From contig JAZLBO010000016.1 of assembly GCA_045613765.1 (NCBI GenBank), forward strand, positions 1 through 64,000: a stretch of 64,000 nucleotides of DNA, given 5' to 3'. Every line of letters starts with the position of its first letter. Within the stretch, counting starts at the first letter, position 1. Below the pieces are notes generated by a model. That model searched no databases, was not told the DNA's origin, and saw only the letters and a program-made list of their open reading frames with translations. Both the position numbers and the translations under genes were made by a program. Shown piece by piece: positions 34,651-43,795 of the stretch. The stretch is from RGIG4097 sp045613765. GTDB lineage: Bacteria > Bacillota > Clostridia > Christensenellales > CAG-917.

Positions 34651-35544
34651 ATGGATTTTCAAAAATATGAACAAATTTCAATAATTGATGATGTTGAAAA
34701 TAAGACGAAAAAAGGGAATAGTCAATCAAAGGATAAAGGGCAAAAAGCTCAAACATATGATCAAAGAAACAAATTAAATGACTTGACAGGTGCTGAGTGG
34801 CAATATTCGACAAAGACTGTTATTTCAAAAATTTACCCATCAAACATGCAACATAAATTGCGCGCTCAACATGGTGGACAAAAACCGCCTGAATTGTGCA
34901 GAGATCTTATTAAAATTTTTACTAAATCTGGACAGACAGTTTTAGATCCACTGGCAGGCGTTGGCGGTACGTTGTTGGGGGCTTCTTTGTGTGATAGAAG
35001 GGCGATAGGTATTGAACTAAATCAAAAATGGATTGATATTTATAAAGAAGTGTGTCGACTCGAAAAACTAACAGAATATCCTATTATTTGTGGGGATGCA
35101 AATCTTAAATTAAAAGAAATAGGTGATGGTACTATAGATTTTATCTTGACGGATGTTCCATATTGGATTATGGATCAGCTTACTCATACTAGATCGGATT
35201 CGGCAGAAAGAAAATCCAATTTGTCAAAATTCAATGATAAGGATCTTCAAACCAAGGAAGAGTGGTTGCAAGAGATGAAGAATATATTTGAGAGCGCGCA
35301 ACATGCTTTAAAAACCAATGGATATATGGCGGTGTTTATTGGAGATATGTATCGAGGAAAAGAGTATCATTTTCTTTCCGCAGAATTAGCAAAAGCTATA
35401 TCGCAAATTCCAGGGTATGTGCTGAAATCTGATATAATTTGGCATGATGATTCGAAGATGTTGCATATTTATGGATATCCATTTGCATATATTCCTTCAT
35501 TGATTCATCAACATATTTTAATTTTCAGGAAGGAGAGGATCTAA
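34651..35544 (+). CDS. DNA methyltransferase of an R-M system (N4/N6 type)
   Basis: A 297-residue class I SAM-dependent DNA methyltransferase. The SAM-binding motif is in VLDPLAGVGGTLLGASLC (about residues 93-110), followed by IGIELNQKW and the catalytic motif TDVPYW (about 169-174), a variant of (D/N/S)PP(Y/W). Motif I precedes motif IV. The gene is much richer in A/T-ending codons than glyA. No strong ribosome site is seen. Its stop shares a base with the next ATG, which has a strong AGGAGAGG. It probably protects one strand of an asymmetric site. Confidence 0.8.
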   Translation: MDFQKYEQISIIDDVENKTKKGNSQSKDKGQKAQTYDQRNKLNDLTGAEWQYSTKTVISKIYPSNMQHKLRAQHGGQKPPELCRDLIKIFTKSGQTVLDPLAGVGGTLLGASLCDRRAIGIELNQKWIDIYKEVCRLEKLTEYPIICGDANLKLKEIGDGTIDFILTDVPYWIMDQLTHTRSDSAERKSNLSKFNDKDLQTKEEWLQEMKNIFESAQHALKTNGYMAVFIGDMYRGKEYHFLSAELAKAISQIPGYVLKSDIIWHDDSKMLHIYGYPFAYIPSLIHQHILIFRKERI

Positions 35545-37616
35545 TGCAATCAATTTTAGTTAATAATAAAATTACTAAAGATAAAATCCTATCTATTTCA
35601 TTTTTAACAAAATGTGATGACATTAAGGAATTTATTATTTATTCTGATAATATTTTGGAAGGAATAACACTTCTCAATAGTTTGACGTTAGATGATGAGT
35701 ATTTGCAGTTTTATGGTATTATTTATGAGCGAATAGACCAGCCAATTTATATCTTCAAAGATGATAAAGAAAGGTTTTATGCAATTAAAATTTGTGGTTC
35801 ATACGAGAAATGGGACTTGCCAAAATCGGTTGCAGAGTTAATTCATTATATTGATTTGCCGGATTATGTCATATATTCTCTGCAAACAAAAAGCGTTATT
35901 ATGGCGGGTGAAAATACGGAAACTGCATCGGTAGGAAATTCGCAATGGCAAAGAGAAGGCAGGAAACTAGGGGCAGCAAAACTTAATGTTCCGTTCGTTT
36001 ATCAAACTTTCTATTCTGGACGAGATGAGTCTCAGGATACAATCCGTGAGCCAAGCTCTTTGCAGGTCTATAATCACATAATTTATTCTGTAAGATACAA
36101 GACACCATCATTCGTCTGTTATCTTGAAAATAATTTTGACAATTCTAAGACGCGTGATAGAAAAAACACGAATGGGCAAAAATTATTGTGTGATTATATT
36201 AAAACTACTATTTTATCTAACATAGACGCAGAGAAGTTAATTTATAAAAAAAGTGTAGAGCATATGTTTTATAAGCATATGCTGTCGTATATTCAAGAAA
36301 AAAAATTTACCGATATAAATAAAGCCAACAAAGAATGCAGGTTATATAAAGATTTTCCTGCATTAAGCAGTGATGTTTATGATGATTTGCTTCTTGATGA
36401 TGATGAATTTGTTGTTAAACTCATTGAGTATTTGTATGAAACAGACGACATGAAAATAAATCAATACATTGACAATTCATCGTTGCTTGACTTTGATGTG
36501 GTAAAATTTGAAAAGTGGAATTCATATGCCTCGAAGAAAAACATAAAAAATCTAATCAATTATTTGCGCAGCAATGGAAGGTATCCTTTATCATACATTA
36601 GGGGCAGCTCAAAGGTCGGTTTTGTTGATATAGACTTGTGTAGAACATTTTTAGTTGAGAAGTTTGACGATAAAAAGGATGAAATTGAGCAAATTCTAGA
36701 TAGAACGAAATATTCTGAGGCCATTTTAATGCCTTTAAGAATTCATAAAAAATCCAATGGTGCACTCACCTTTTCCCCAGATCCAGAAAGTGGGGAAATA
36801 GTAGCGTTTGCTGAATTGTTTTCTTTGGATATCAAGGGGAATAAGAAAAGACCAGTGATAGGGTATTGCATTGTTGATACGCCAAGTGGTTTTTCGATTT
36901 ATGATAAAATTGGGACAAAGTTGTACAAAGCATTGTCAAAATATGTAGATATTTTAATTTTAGATGATAATGAAATTATAACTGACTTGGATTATTATCA
37001 TACATATATCGACAATATTCCTACATCCATCATTGAAACAAAACCTAAAACAACAACAGAGGAAATGGCTGTTGTATCTACTTATCTAAATCAATCAACA
37101 ATTAATTCCAACTGGGAACTTTGTTTCATACATACTCATCACTCTTCATGGCAGCAATTAGTTATTTATAGAGAAAATTGCGCAATCCAGCAGAAAATTG
37201 ATAGGGTTTCGACAAAGGTGGATTTAATTATGCAACAAAAAGATCTGTTTATGATAGCTGAAGGCAAAAATAGTTATTATGATATAATCAGAGATAAAAA
37301 AATTCAGCGAGCAATGATGGCAGCAAGTGACATAATTGATGAACTATATGAAGCCAATAATCGTCAATTTGATGCATTTTTGTATAATTTAGAAACAGTG
37401 CCAGAAAAAGACCCTGCTTTTTATGTTTCTATGCAAGAAGAAATAATTACAGAAGCAATAAATTTGGGACATTTTTCGGATATTGCCTATCATGATAATT
37501 TCGTTATAATAATCGTGTATGTTAATGAAAAAAACCAAACGAGTTTTAAACTCGTGTTTTCTCCAGAATTTAATGCGGAGATCAAAGAAAAGTTGAGCAA
37601 GGAATTCAATCAATGA
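35544..37616 (+). CDS. Putative restriction endonuclease
   Basis: A 690-residue protein with no overall match that I recognise. Near residues 558-577 is VDLIMQQKDLFMIAEGKNS, which fits the D-x(n)-(E)xK core of PD-(D/E)xK nucleases (Asp then EGK). It lies between two methyltransferase genes with overlapping starts on both sides, the usual place for the nuclease of a type II system. The codons are A/T-rich like its neighbours. The target sequence is unknown; two methyltransferases suggest an asymmetric site, as in type IIS systems. Confidence 0.6.
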   Translation: MQSILVNNKITKDKILSISFLTKCDDIKEFIIYSDNILEGITLLNSLTLDDEYLQFYGIIYERIDQPIYIFKDDKERFYAIKICGSYEKWDLPKSVAELIHYIDLPDYVIYSLQTKSVIMAGENTETASVGNSQWQREGRKLGAAKLNVPFVYQTFYSGRDESQDTIREPSSLQVYNHIIYSVRYKTPSFVCYLENNFDNSKTRDRKNTNGQKLLCDYIKTTILSNIDAEKLIYKKSVEHMFYKHMLSYIQEKKFTDINKANKECRLYKDFPALSSDVYDDLLLDDDEFVVKLIEYLYETDDMKINQYIDNSSLLDFDVVKFEKWNSYASKKNIKNLINYLRSNGRYPLSYIRGSSKVGFVDIDLCRTFLVEKFDDKKDEIEQILDRTKYSEAILMPLRIHKKSNGALTFSPDPESGEIVAFAELFSLDIKGNKKRPVIGYCIVDTPSGFSIYDKIGTKLYKALSKYVDILILDDNEIITDLDYYHTYIDNIPTSIIETKPKTTTEEMAVVSTYLNQSTINSNWELCFIHTHHSSWQQLVIYRENCAIQQKIDRVSTKVDLIMQQKDLFMIAEGKNSYYDIIRDKKIQRAMMAASDIIDELYEANNRQFDAFLYNLETVPEKDPAFYVSMQEEIITEAINLGHFSDIAYHDNFVIIIVYVNEKNQTSFKLVFSPEFNAEIKEKLSKEFNQ

Positions 37617-38644
37617 AATATATTGGCAATAAAACAAGACTATTGGATTTTATTGAACAGTCCATGTCGCAGAGTGGTGTTCAGTCTCGAGGAGTGCTGT
37701 GCGATATTTTTGGCGGAACTGGCTCTGTTGGCAAGTATTTCAAGGGCAAAGGGTTTAAGGTCATATCTAATGACATTATGACTTACTCATATATCATCCA
37801 ATATGTTTCTGTGTATTTAAATATTATGCCCAAATTTGAAAAACTGCAGATTGGAAATGTGGACTCGGTTATCGGCTATCTAAACAATATTGAACCAATA
37901 GAGGGCTACGCATTTAATAATTATGCTCCATCAGGAACCTACGGACGCCAATATTTTTCCGACAACAATGCAAAAAAAATAGATGCGATCAGAGAACAAA
38001 TTGAAACATGGAACAAAGCAGGTTTGCTTTCAAGAGATGAATACTATGTTTTGCTGGCTTCACTAATTGATGCTGCTGATTTTGTTGCAAATATTTCGGG
38101 GACATATGGGGCTTATTTAAAAATCTGGCGATCTATGGCATTAAAACCATTGGTTTTAAAAGTTCCCGAGATTAAAAACAACGAGAAAGCAAACGAGATT
38201 TATCAAGAAGACGCAAATAGCCTAATTCATCATGTTAATTGCGATGTGTTATATATTGATCCTCCATATAATGAGAGACAGTATGCACCCAATTTTCATG
38301 TTCTTGAAAGCTTGGCGATATGGGACAAGCAAGAATTGATGGGCAAGACGGGACAAAGAGATTATTGCGAAAAAAAGTCAAAATACTGTCAAAAAAAGAG
38401 TGCAATAATTGCTTTCTCAGATTTAGTAGATAATGCAAGAGCAACTCATATTGTCGTTAGCTATAACAATGAGGGTATTATACCTAGAGAAGAGATAATT
38501 AAAATCTTAAAAAACAAAGGAAAGCTAACTGAATATGTTACAGATTATCGACGTTTTAGAACCGAGAGAGATAGTGAACACAGACAATATAAACAATGCG
38601 ACGACAAAGTTGAGGAGCATCTGTATATTGTTAATGTAGAATAG
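37613..38644 (+). CDS. D12-class N6-adenine DNA methyltransferase
   Basis: A 343-residue methyltransferase. It starts MKYIGNKTRLLDFI (a KxxGxK-like motif X), followed by the SAM motif DIFGGTGSVGKYF and catalytic DPPYNERQYAPNFH (about residues 218-231). This is the D12 adenine-methylase pattern seen in type II systems. It overlaps the upstream nuclease candidate by ATGA and is followed by a terminator, so the three genes form one unit. Confidence 0.85.
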   Translation: MKYIGNKTRLLDFIEQSMSQSGVQSRGVLCDIFGGTGSVGKYFKGKGFKVISNDIMTYSYIIQYVSVYLNIMPKFEKLQIGNVDSVIGYLNNIEPIEGYAFNNYAPSGTYGRQYFSDNNAKKIDAIREQIETWNKAGLLSRDEYYVLLASLIDAADFVANISGTYGAYLKIWRSMALKPLVLKVPEIKNNEKANEIYQEDANSLIHHVNCDVLYIDPPYNERQYAPNFHVLESLAIWDKQELMGKTGQRDYCEKKSKYCQKKSAIIAFSDLVDNARATHIVVSYNNEGIIPREEIIKILKNKGKLTEYVTDYRRFRTERDSEHRQYKQCDDKVEEHLYIVNVE

Positions 38645-38651
38645 AAATTAA

Positions 38652-38678
38652 AGATAGGACTTTGTCCTATCTTTTTTT
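38652..38678 (+). terminator. Terminator of the R-M cassette
   Basis: Stem AGATAGGAC/GTCCTATCT followed by seven T residues. Confidence 0.9.
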
Positions 38679-38713
38679 ATGCAAAATCGGTGGAAAGTAG
38701 TGGCTTGAAATAG

Positions 38714-39151
38714 TTAGACTTTGTATGTTTTCCACAGTTTGCCAAGGGTGTAGATGACCTCGTTGCCGGCAAAGGATATGGCAGAATATTTGTCTTTATA
38801 TCCACCTTTTTCTGTTTTTTCTTGTATGGGAGCAGTGTTTTCGGTGGGTGGAGTGTTTTGTGATGTGAAATTATTGTCAACAGCACTTTGAGTGTTGACG
38901 TTTGGCATATTGCCCATAGGAAACCCTCCTTTCAAGGCAGAAAGCAAGGGCAGTATCTTCATAATGTCAAGCCCATTATTATTTTGTCCACTTGCCCCAA
39001 GTTGAGAGCCTTGAAGACCTTGCATAAGCCCCAAAATCCCCATCAAACTTTCCATATTCATCCCGCCTTTTGAAGATGGATTACTGTTGTTTTTGCCCCC
39101 CATATTGCCGAGCATATTCATTATCCCCAAAAATCTGTCATCAAAATTCAT
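38714..39151 (-). CDS. Hypothetical Met/Gly/Asn-rich protein
   Basis: A 145-residue protein with MNFDDRFLGIMNMLGNMGG at the start, a Met/Gly/Asn/Gln-rich low-complexity middle and a C-terminal segment YSAISFAGNEVIYTLGKLW. No family is recognised. I chose the inner ATG at 39151 because it starts the ordered part. It is divergent from the gene at 39207, which is also Asn-rich. The composition recalls spore-coat or sporulation proteins, but this is only a guess. Confidence 0.5.
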   Translation of the reverse strand: MNFDDRFLGIMNMLGNMGGKNNSNPSSKGGMNMESLMGILGLMQGLQGSQLGASGQNNNGLDIMKILPLLSALKGGFPMGNMPNVNTQSAVDNNFTSQNTPPTENTAPIQEKTEKGGYKDKYSAISFAGNEVIYTLGKLWKTYKV

Positions 39152-39206
39152 AACATACCTGCACACTTAATATATGCAGGCATACAATGATTGTGAAGGA
39201 GAAAGT

Positions 39207-39545
39207 ATGAATTTTTGGGAAAGAGATCAATATTCAAACAATCAAAATAGCAAAAACAAGCAATCTAACGGCACTAATTCAAATTTTAACCACTCAAATG
39301 TTGGTGCACAAAACACCGAGCACACTATGGGGGCAAACAATATCAACCTGTATGAGCAAATGGCAAGGCTCAACAATATGAGTGAAGAAGAAAGGCTCAA
39401 GGAACTGACAAAAACTGCAGCCAATATGAAACAAGAAGGCAGGTTCAATTCGCAAGATCTTGAAAAGGTGTATCAAACGGCAGGTATGTTTATGACAACT
39501 GAACAACTTTCTCGCATGCGCACATTGATTGATATGTTGAAATAA
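39207..39545 (+). CDS. Hypothetical Asn-rich small protein
   Basis: A 112-residue protein: an Asn/Gln/Ser-rich N-terminal half (about residues 5-45) followed by a helical domain (MARLNNMSEEERLKELTKTA ... LSRMRTLIDMLK). A GAAGGAGAAA site supports the ATG at 39207. Its last base overlaps the protease start (TAATG), so it is co-translated with the subtilase. No known family is recognised. Confidence 0.6.
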   Translation: MNFWERDQYSNNQNSKNKQSNGTNSNFNHSNVGAQNTEHTMGANNINLYEQMARLNNMSEEERLKELTKTAANMKQEGRFNSQDLEKVYQTAGMFMTTEQLSRMRTLIDMLK

Positions 39546-40624
39546 TGAGTTTAGACAGCAATCTTGTGAGTGTTTTGTCCTATAAGGACAAAGCCAATGC
39601 CATAGTCAAAATTCGGTCTGCACTTGAAATGGATATAGTAAGACGCAGGCTCAAGGTTGTCAAATATTATCCCTTCATCAAGTCGGTAGGAGTTGAGTGC
39701 TATCGTGAAGACGTCGTGAGTTTGTCAAGACGGCACAATCTTGAGTTTGTATCTGCAGAAATGCACGTGTCAACCCTTGAAGACAATTTTGCCATAATGG
39801 GCGACATTGGGGCGACTGCACCCACCGTTCTTCAAAAGGACGGCTTGACAGGGGCAGGAACTTGCCTTGCAGTCATAGATACGGGGCTAAATATCCACAC
39901 AGACTTTTGTGTGCCACAAAATAGGATTGTCCATTTTCATGATTTTCTCGCAGACGAAAAATATCCTTATGACGACAACGGACACGGCACTTTTGTCACA
40001 GGCGTTGCCATAGGCAACGGATTATGCTCGGGGAAAAACGTTGTGGGTGTTGCACCCGAAGGAAAGGTCTTGTCATTGAAAGCCATATCGGCCAGTGGCG
40101 ACAGCAGTACGTTTCATATTCTTGATGCAATGCAATGGCTATATGACAACCATCATAGATTTGGAGTTAAAGTGGTGTGTATGAGTTTTGGAGCAGAGCC
40201 AACGGACAGAGCCGATCCCTTAAAAATTGGTGCAGAAACTCTTGTGCGCAACGGATTGACGGTGGTATGTGCAGTGGGCAACAATGGGGAGGGTAATGTC
40301 AAATCTCCTGCAATCAGTGATGAAGTCATATCGGTTGGCGCAGTTGATGACGAGTATATGCAAGCCAAGTTTTCTTCATTTGGCACGTATCACGGCATAT
40401 ATCGTCCTGACGTCTATGCAAGGGGTGTGCGAGTGAAAGGTGTTGACGCCTACGGCACATATTCATATATGAGTGGCACGTCGGTGTCTGCGCCATACGT
40501 TGCAGGAGTATGTTTGCTTTTGCACCAAAAATACAAGCATCTCAATCCATACCAAGCCAAAAGATTGATTTTGTCCTTGACAAAGGATATAGACGGCAAA
40601 AAAGTCCTTGATATAAATATTTGA
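39545..40624 (+). CDS. Subtilisin-like serine protease (S8)
   Basis: A 359-residue subtilase with the full catalytic triad: Asp in LAVIDTGLN (about residues 113-121), His in DNGHGTFVTGVA and Ser in GTSVSAPYVAG, plus the oxyanion Asn in AVGNNGEG. No signal peptide is seen; the N-terminal 90 residues resemble an inhibitor propeptide. It may act inside the cell, in spores, or be exported by another route. It is co-translated with the small gene upstream and followed by a terminator. Confidence 0.88.
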   Translation: MSLDSNLVSVLSYKDKANAIVKIRSALEMDIVRRRLKVVKYYPFIKSVGVECYREDVVSLSRRHNLEFVSAEMHVSTLEDNFAIMGDIGATAPTVLQKDGLTGAGTCLAVIDTGLNIHTDFCVPQNRIVHFHDFLADEKYPYDDNGHGTFVTGVAIGNGLCSGKNVVGVAPEGKVLSLKAISASGDSSTFHILDAMQWLYDNHHRFGVKVVCMSFGAEPTDRADPLKIGAETLVRNGLTVVCAVGNNGEGNVKSPAISDEVISVGAVDDEYMQAKFSSFGTYHGIYRPDVYARGVRVKGVDAYGTYSYMSGTSVSAPYVAGVCLLLHQKYKHLNPYQAKRLILSLTKDIDGKKVLDINI

Positions 40625-40652
40625 CACATATCAATTGACGATTTGCAAAAAT

Positions 40653-40677
40653 AAAATCCACTTAAAGTGGATTTTTT
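40653..40677 (+). terminator. Terminator after the subtilase gene
   Basis: Stem AAAATCCACT/AGTGGATTTT followed by T residues. Confidence 0.8.
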
Positions 40678-40723
40678 GTTTTATTGTTCTGTCATGAATA
40701 AGGCTTTCATAGTTTGCCTTATT

Positions 40724-41842
40724 TTACAAAGAGTGTTTTTTTAGTTTTATGATATATCTTTCAACGGCGTCAAGGAGAGTGATCATATCTTTTTCGTTGT
40801 TGTCCACCCCAAAACTAACACGGACAGCCCCTTGACTTTCAGTGCCAAGGCGTTTGTGTATTAATGGTGCGCAATGAACGCCACCTCTTGTGGCAATATT
40901 CTTTTGGTCAAGATACGTGGCAACTGTCTGCGATTCAATCTCGCCAAGGTTGAAAGTGACAATGCCAGACACAAATTCCTTGTTGTACACCGTTGCACCC
41001 ATATTTGCCAAATTATATGCAGTTTCCTTTGCAAGTTTTTCAATATGTGAGCGTATTTCTCGCACGTGGTCAAAAGTCCAAATCGCACCTTCGCAAAAAG
41101 CACGAATACCACCCGAAAACATAGTGCCTGCTTCAAGGCCTTCGGGTATGGTTGTAGGTTGTAAAGGACTGAAAGACTCTGTGCCTGTGCCACCATAAAC
41201 CAAAGGTTTAAGTTGAATATCATCATTGAAAAGTAGCACCCCAACTCCTTGTACGCCGTGTAAACCTTTGTGTCCGGGCAGTGCCAACATATCTGCCGAC
41301 CGTCCGTCAACAGGCAAATATGGTACGCCTTGCGCTCCGTCAACAAGTATCTTGACATTGTGCCCAACAAGAGCCTTTTTCAACTGTTCAACATCCAAAC
41401 TTGATCCAAGGACATTACTTACAAGGCTTACAACCACCAAGTCTGCGCCTTTGCAAGCGCTCACAAGGTCGTCAAAGGGGATATAACCGTCTTTAACGGG
41501 AATTGTGAGCAAGTTTATTACCCCGCGGCGTTTCAATTCATACAAGGGCCGCAGAACGCTATTATGCTCATTTTCTGTTGTCACAACGGTCATGCCGTCT
41601 TTGACAAAGCCGAAAATTGCCAAATTTAGAGCCTCAGTGCAACTTTTTGTAAAAACTGCATTGTCAAAAGAAAATACTTCTTTGAAGTATGACCGACTTC
41701 GTTCAACGGCAAGAGCAGTGGAAATTGATGCTCTATGGCCACTGCGCCCACCGTTTGCCGAGTTTTTGATGTCATCAACAAGAGCGTCAATGACACACTT
41801 TGGCTTAAATCGTGAAGTTGCTGCATTGTCAAGATATATCAT
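40724..41842 (-). CDS. Cysteine desulfurase family aminotransferase
   Basis: A 372-residue fold-type I PLP enzyme (NifS/SufS/Csd type). It begins MIYLDNAATSRFKP; the PLP Lys is in LPGHKGLHG and a catalytic Cys is in GGVHCAPLIH. It releases sulfur or selenium from Cys or selenocysteine. It is divergent from a DUF3343 gene, a pairing often seen in selenium or sulfur trafficking loci. A TATAGT -10 box lies five bases before the ATG with no ribosome site, so the mRNA is probably leaderless. Confidence 0.87.
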   Translation of the reverse strand: MIYLDNAATSRFKPKCVIDALVDDIKNSANGGRSGHRASISTALAVERSRSYFKEVFSFDNAVFTKSCTEALNLAIFGFVKDGMTVVTTENEHNSVLRPLYELKRRGVINLLTIPVKDGYIPFDDLVSACKGADLVVVSLVSNVLGSSLDVEQLKKALVGHNVKILVDGAQGVPYLPVDGRSADMLALPGHKGLHGVQGVGVLLFNDDIQLKPLVYGGTGTESFSPLQPTTIPEGLEAGTMFSGGIRAFCEGAIWTFDHVREIRSHIEKLAKETAYNLANMGATVYNKEFVSGIVTFNLGEIESQTVATYLDQKNIATRGGVHCAPLIHKRLGTESQGAVRVSFGVDNNEKDMITLLDAVERYIIKLKKHSL

Positions 41843-41847
41843 AGTGT

Positions 41848-41877
41848 ACTATATGCGCACATGCCACCATATTGCAA
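41848..41877 (-). promoter_or_regulatory. Promoter of the cysteine desulfurase gene
   Basis: On the minus strand TTGCAA, 18 bases, TATAGT, ending five bases before the start codon. Confidence 0.6.
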
Positions 41878-41983
41878 TGAGTATTGGGGATTATGTGATA
41901 TAGGTCAAAATCACGCACAAAAATTGCAGAAAAATAATAGAGTAGAATAAGGGTACGGATACATATATTAGGAGTGGCAGATT

Positions 41984-42232
41984 ATGAGAGAGTTTTTTAT
42001 TGTTTTCCGTTCCCGATCAGAAGCGGCACGCTACTATGAGCAACTTGCAACCTACAGAATACCATCCACATTGATAAATACGCCATCTTCGGCATCAAGT
42101 GGATGTGGATTGTCGGTGAAGTGCCTTGTCCGCAACCTTCCTCAAGCCATGCAAATTCTCGAAAGGGGACGTTATAGTTCTATCGCAGGCAGATTTTATG
42201 TGGGCAAAGATGGAAAAAGCATCAAATTTTAA
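41984..42232 (+). CDS. DUF3343 putative Se/S carrier-like protein
   Basis: An 82-residue protein with the DUF3343 pattern: an N-terminal ferredoxin-like strand (REFFIVFRSRSEAARYYEQL) and SSGCGLSVKC, whose two Cys could carry sulfur or selenium. An AGGAGTGG site precedes the ATG. It is divergent from the cysteine desulfurase, which makes a sulfur- or selenium-transfer partnership likely; no selD or yedF gene is present here. Confidence 0.75.
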   Translation: MREFFIVFRSRSEAARYYEQLATYRIPSTLINTPSSASSGCGLSVKCLVRNLPQAMQILERGRYSSIAGRFYVGKDGKSIKF

Positions 42233-42262
42233 GGAACTTTGGCGTGGAGTTCCTTATTGCAC

Positions 42263-42291
42263 TTGAAAAATGTCAATCAAAGTGCTATTAT
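42263..42291 (+). promoter_or_regulatory. Promoter of nth
   Basis: TTGAAA, 17 bases, TATTAT with extended TGC. It ends nine bases before the ATG and leaves a leader of about three bases. Confidence 0.75.
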
Positions 42292-42300
42292 TTTATTACT

Positions 42301-42927
42301 ATGAAAAGAACAAACGAAGAAATTTACAATATTTTGTCCACACTTCACAGTGATGCACAGTGCGAACTGAATTTTACAACGCCATTTGAACTTCTTGTGG
42401 CAGTGATTTTGTCTGCACAATGCACCGACAAAAGAGTGAATATCGTCACTGAACAACTTTTCAAAATTGCATCCACCCCCAAGGACTTTGTTGATATGCC
42501 AATCACGGAACTTGAGGAACATATCAAACCTTGTGGATTTTATCATAACAAAGCCAAATCATTGAAGGAAATGGCGTCTTCAGTTTTGGCACTTGGCAGA
42601 GTGCCAGACACTCGTGAAGAATTGATGAAACTCAGTGGAGTAGGGCGCAAAACTGCCAACGTTGTCAGCGCAGTTGCATTTGGCAAAAATGCAATCGCAG
42701 TGGACACTCACGTCTTTAGAGTTTCCAACCGGCTTGGCATTGCAGATGGCAATACTCCAGACAAAGTTGAGGAGCAACTTATGGCAGGATTTGATGAAGA
42801 AATTTGGTCAAAACTTCATCATTATCTCATCTTCCACGGAAGATATATGTGCAAGGCCCAAAAACCAAATTGTGCCGATTGCCCCTTGAAAAACCACTGT
42901 AAGTACTATAAAAACAATAAAAATTGA
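42301..42927 (+). CDS. nth: Endonuclease III
   Basis: A 208-residue base-excision-repair glycosylase/AP lyase for oxidised pyrimidines. The helix-hairpin-helix LMKLSGVGRKTANVV contains the catalytic Lys, the catalytic Asp is in AVDTHVFRVSNRLG, and the C-terminal CKAQKPNCADCPLKNHC binds a [4Fe-4S] cluster. The ATG at 42301 begins the conserved sequence; a longer frame would start upstream of the promoter. No ribosome site is present, consistent with a leaderless mRNA. Confidence 0.95.
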   Translation: MKRTNEEIYNILSTLHSDAQCELNFTTPFELLVAVILSAQCTDKRVNIVTEQLFKIASTPKDFVDMPITELEEHIKPCGFYHNKAKSLKEMASSVLALGRVPDTREELMKLSGVGRKTANVVSAVAFGKNAIAVDTHVFRVSNRLGIADGNTPDKVEEQLMAGFDEEIWSKLHHYLIFHGRYMCKAQKPNCADCPLKNHCKYYKNNKN

Positions 42928-42966
42928 GAATACTTTTACAAAAATAAACAGTTTTTAGAGCAAACT

Positions 42967-43794
42967 ATGGCAGAAAAATTTGAAATTTTGGCAAAACGCA
43001 ATTTGTGTGACAAAGTCAACGAATACGTCATATATGCACCTCTTGTTGCAAGGCATTGTAAGGCAGGACAATTTATAATCCTTCGTACAGATAGCCGTGG
43101 CGAGAGAGTGCCTTTTACCATTTGTGATTATTCACGTCAAGATGGCACAGTGTCAATTATGGTGCAAGAAATTGGCGCAACAACAATGCGCCTTGCCTCT
43201 ATGAATGTGGGGGATTGTCTTCAAGATTTTGTTGGTCCACTTGGCAATCCAACTGACCTTGGAGAGTACAAAAATATCCTTCTTGTCGGCGGTGGAATTG
43301 GCTCTGCAGTCATCTATCCTCAAGCCAAACAATTGCGAGCAGAAGGCAAAGATTTTGACATAATTTTGGGGGCAAGAAACAAGGATTTATTTTTCTATCT
43401 TGATGACTTCAAATCCTTTGCGCCCACACACATTGTCACAGACGACGGAAGCCTTGGAGAAAAGGGTTTTGTCACTGACAAAATTGCAAATCTCATTGAA
43501 AATGGCAGAAAGTTTGACGTGATTTTCTCTGTTGGTCCACTTCCTATGATGAAATTTGTCACTGCACTTGCCACTAAATACGGTATAAAGTCAGTTGTCA
43601 GCATGAATTCACTTATGGTTGACGGCACAGGTATGTGTGGCTGTTGCAGATTGACAGTTGACGGCAAGGTCAAATATGCATGTATAGACGGCCCAGAATT
43701 TGACGGAGCAAGTGTAGATTTTGACGAGGCAATTTTGCGCTCATCAACATACAGAGATGCAGAAAAAAATCACGTCTGCAACATAAGGGGGTAG
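42967..43794 (+). CDS. nfnA: NfnA, electron-bifurcating transhydrogenase small subunit
   Basis: A 275-residue ferredoxin-reductase-like subunit that binds FAD (PFTICDYSRQDGTVSIMVQ) and NAD (VGGGIGSAVIYPQAKQL), with a C-terminal [2Fe-2S] Cys cluster GMCGCCRLTVDG plus a later Cys. With NfnB it couples NADH, NADPH and ferredoxin by flavin-based electron bifurcation. The resemblance to PyrK is only familial, and the adjacent NfnB gene (one-base gap) decides the call. Confidence 0.88.
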   Translation: MAEKFEILAKRNLCDKVNEYVIYAPLVARHCKAGQFIILRTDSRGERVPFTICDYSRQDGTVSIMVQEIGATTMRLASMNVGDCLQDFVGPLGNPTDLGEYKNILLVGGGIGSAVIYPQAKQLRAEGKDFDIILGARNKDLFFYLDDFKSFAPTHIVTDDGSLGEKGFVTDKIANLIENGRKFDVIFSVGPLPMMKFVTALATKYGIKSVVSMNSLMVDGTGMCGCCRLTVDGKVKYACIDGPEFDGASVDFDEAILRSSTYRDAEKNHVCNIRG

Positions 43795-43795
43795 T

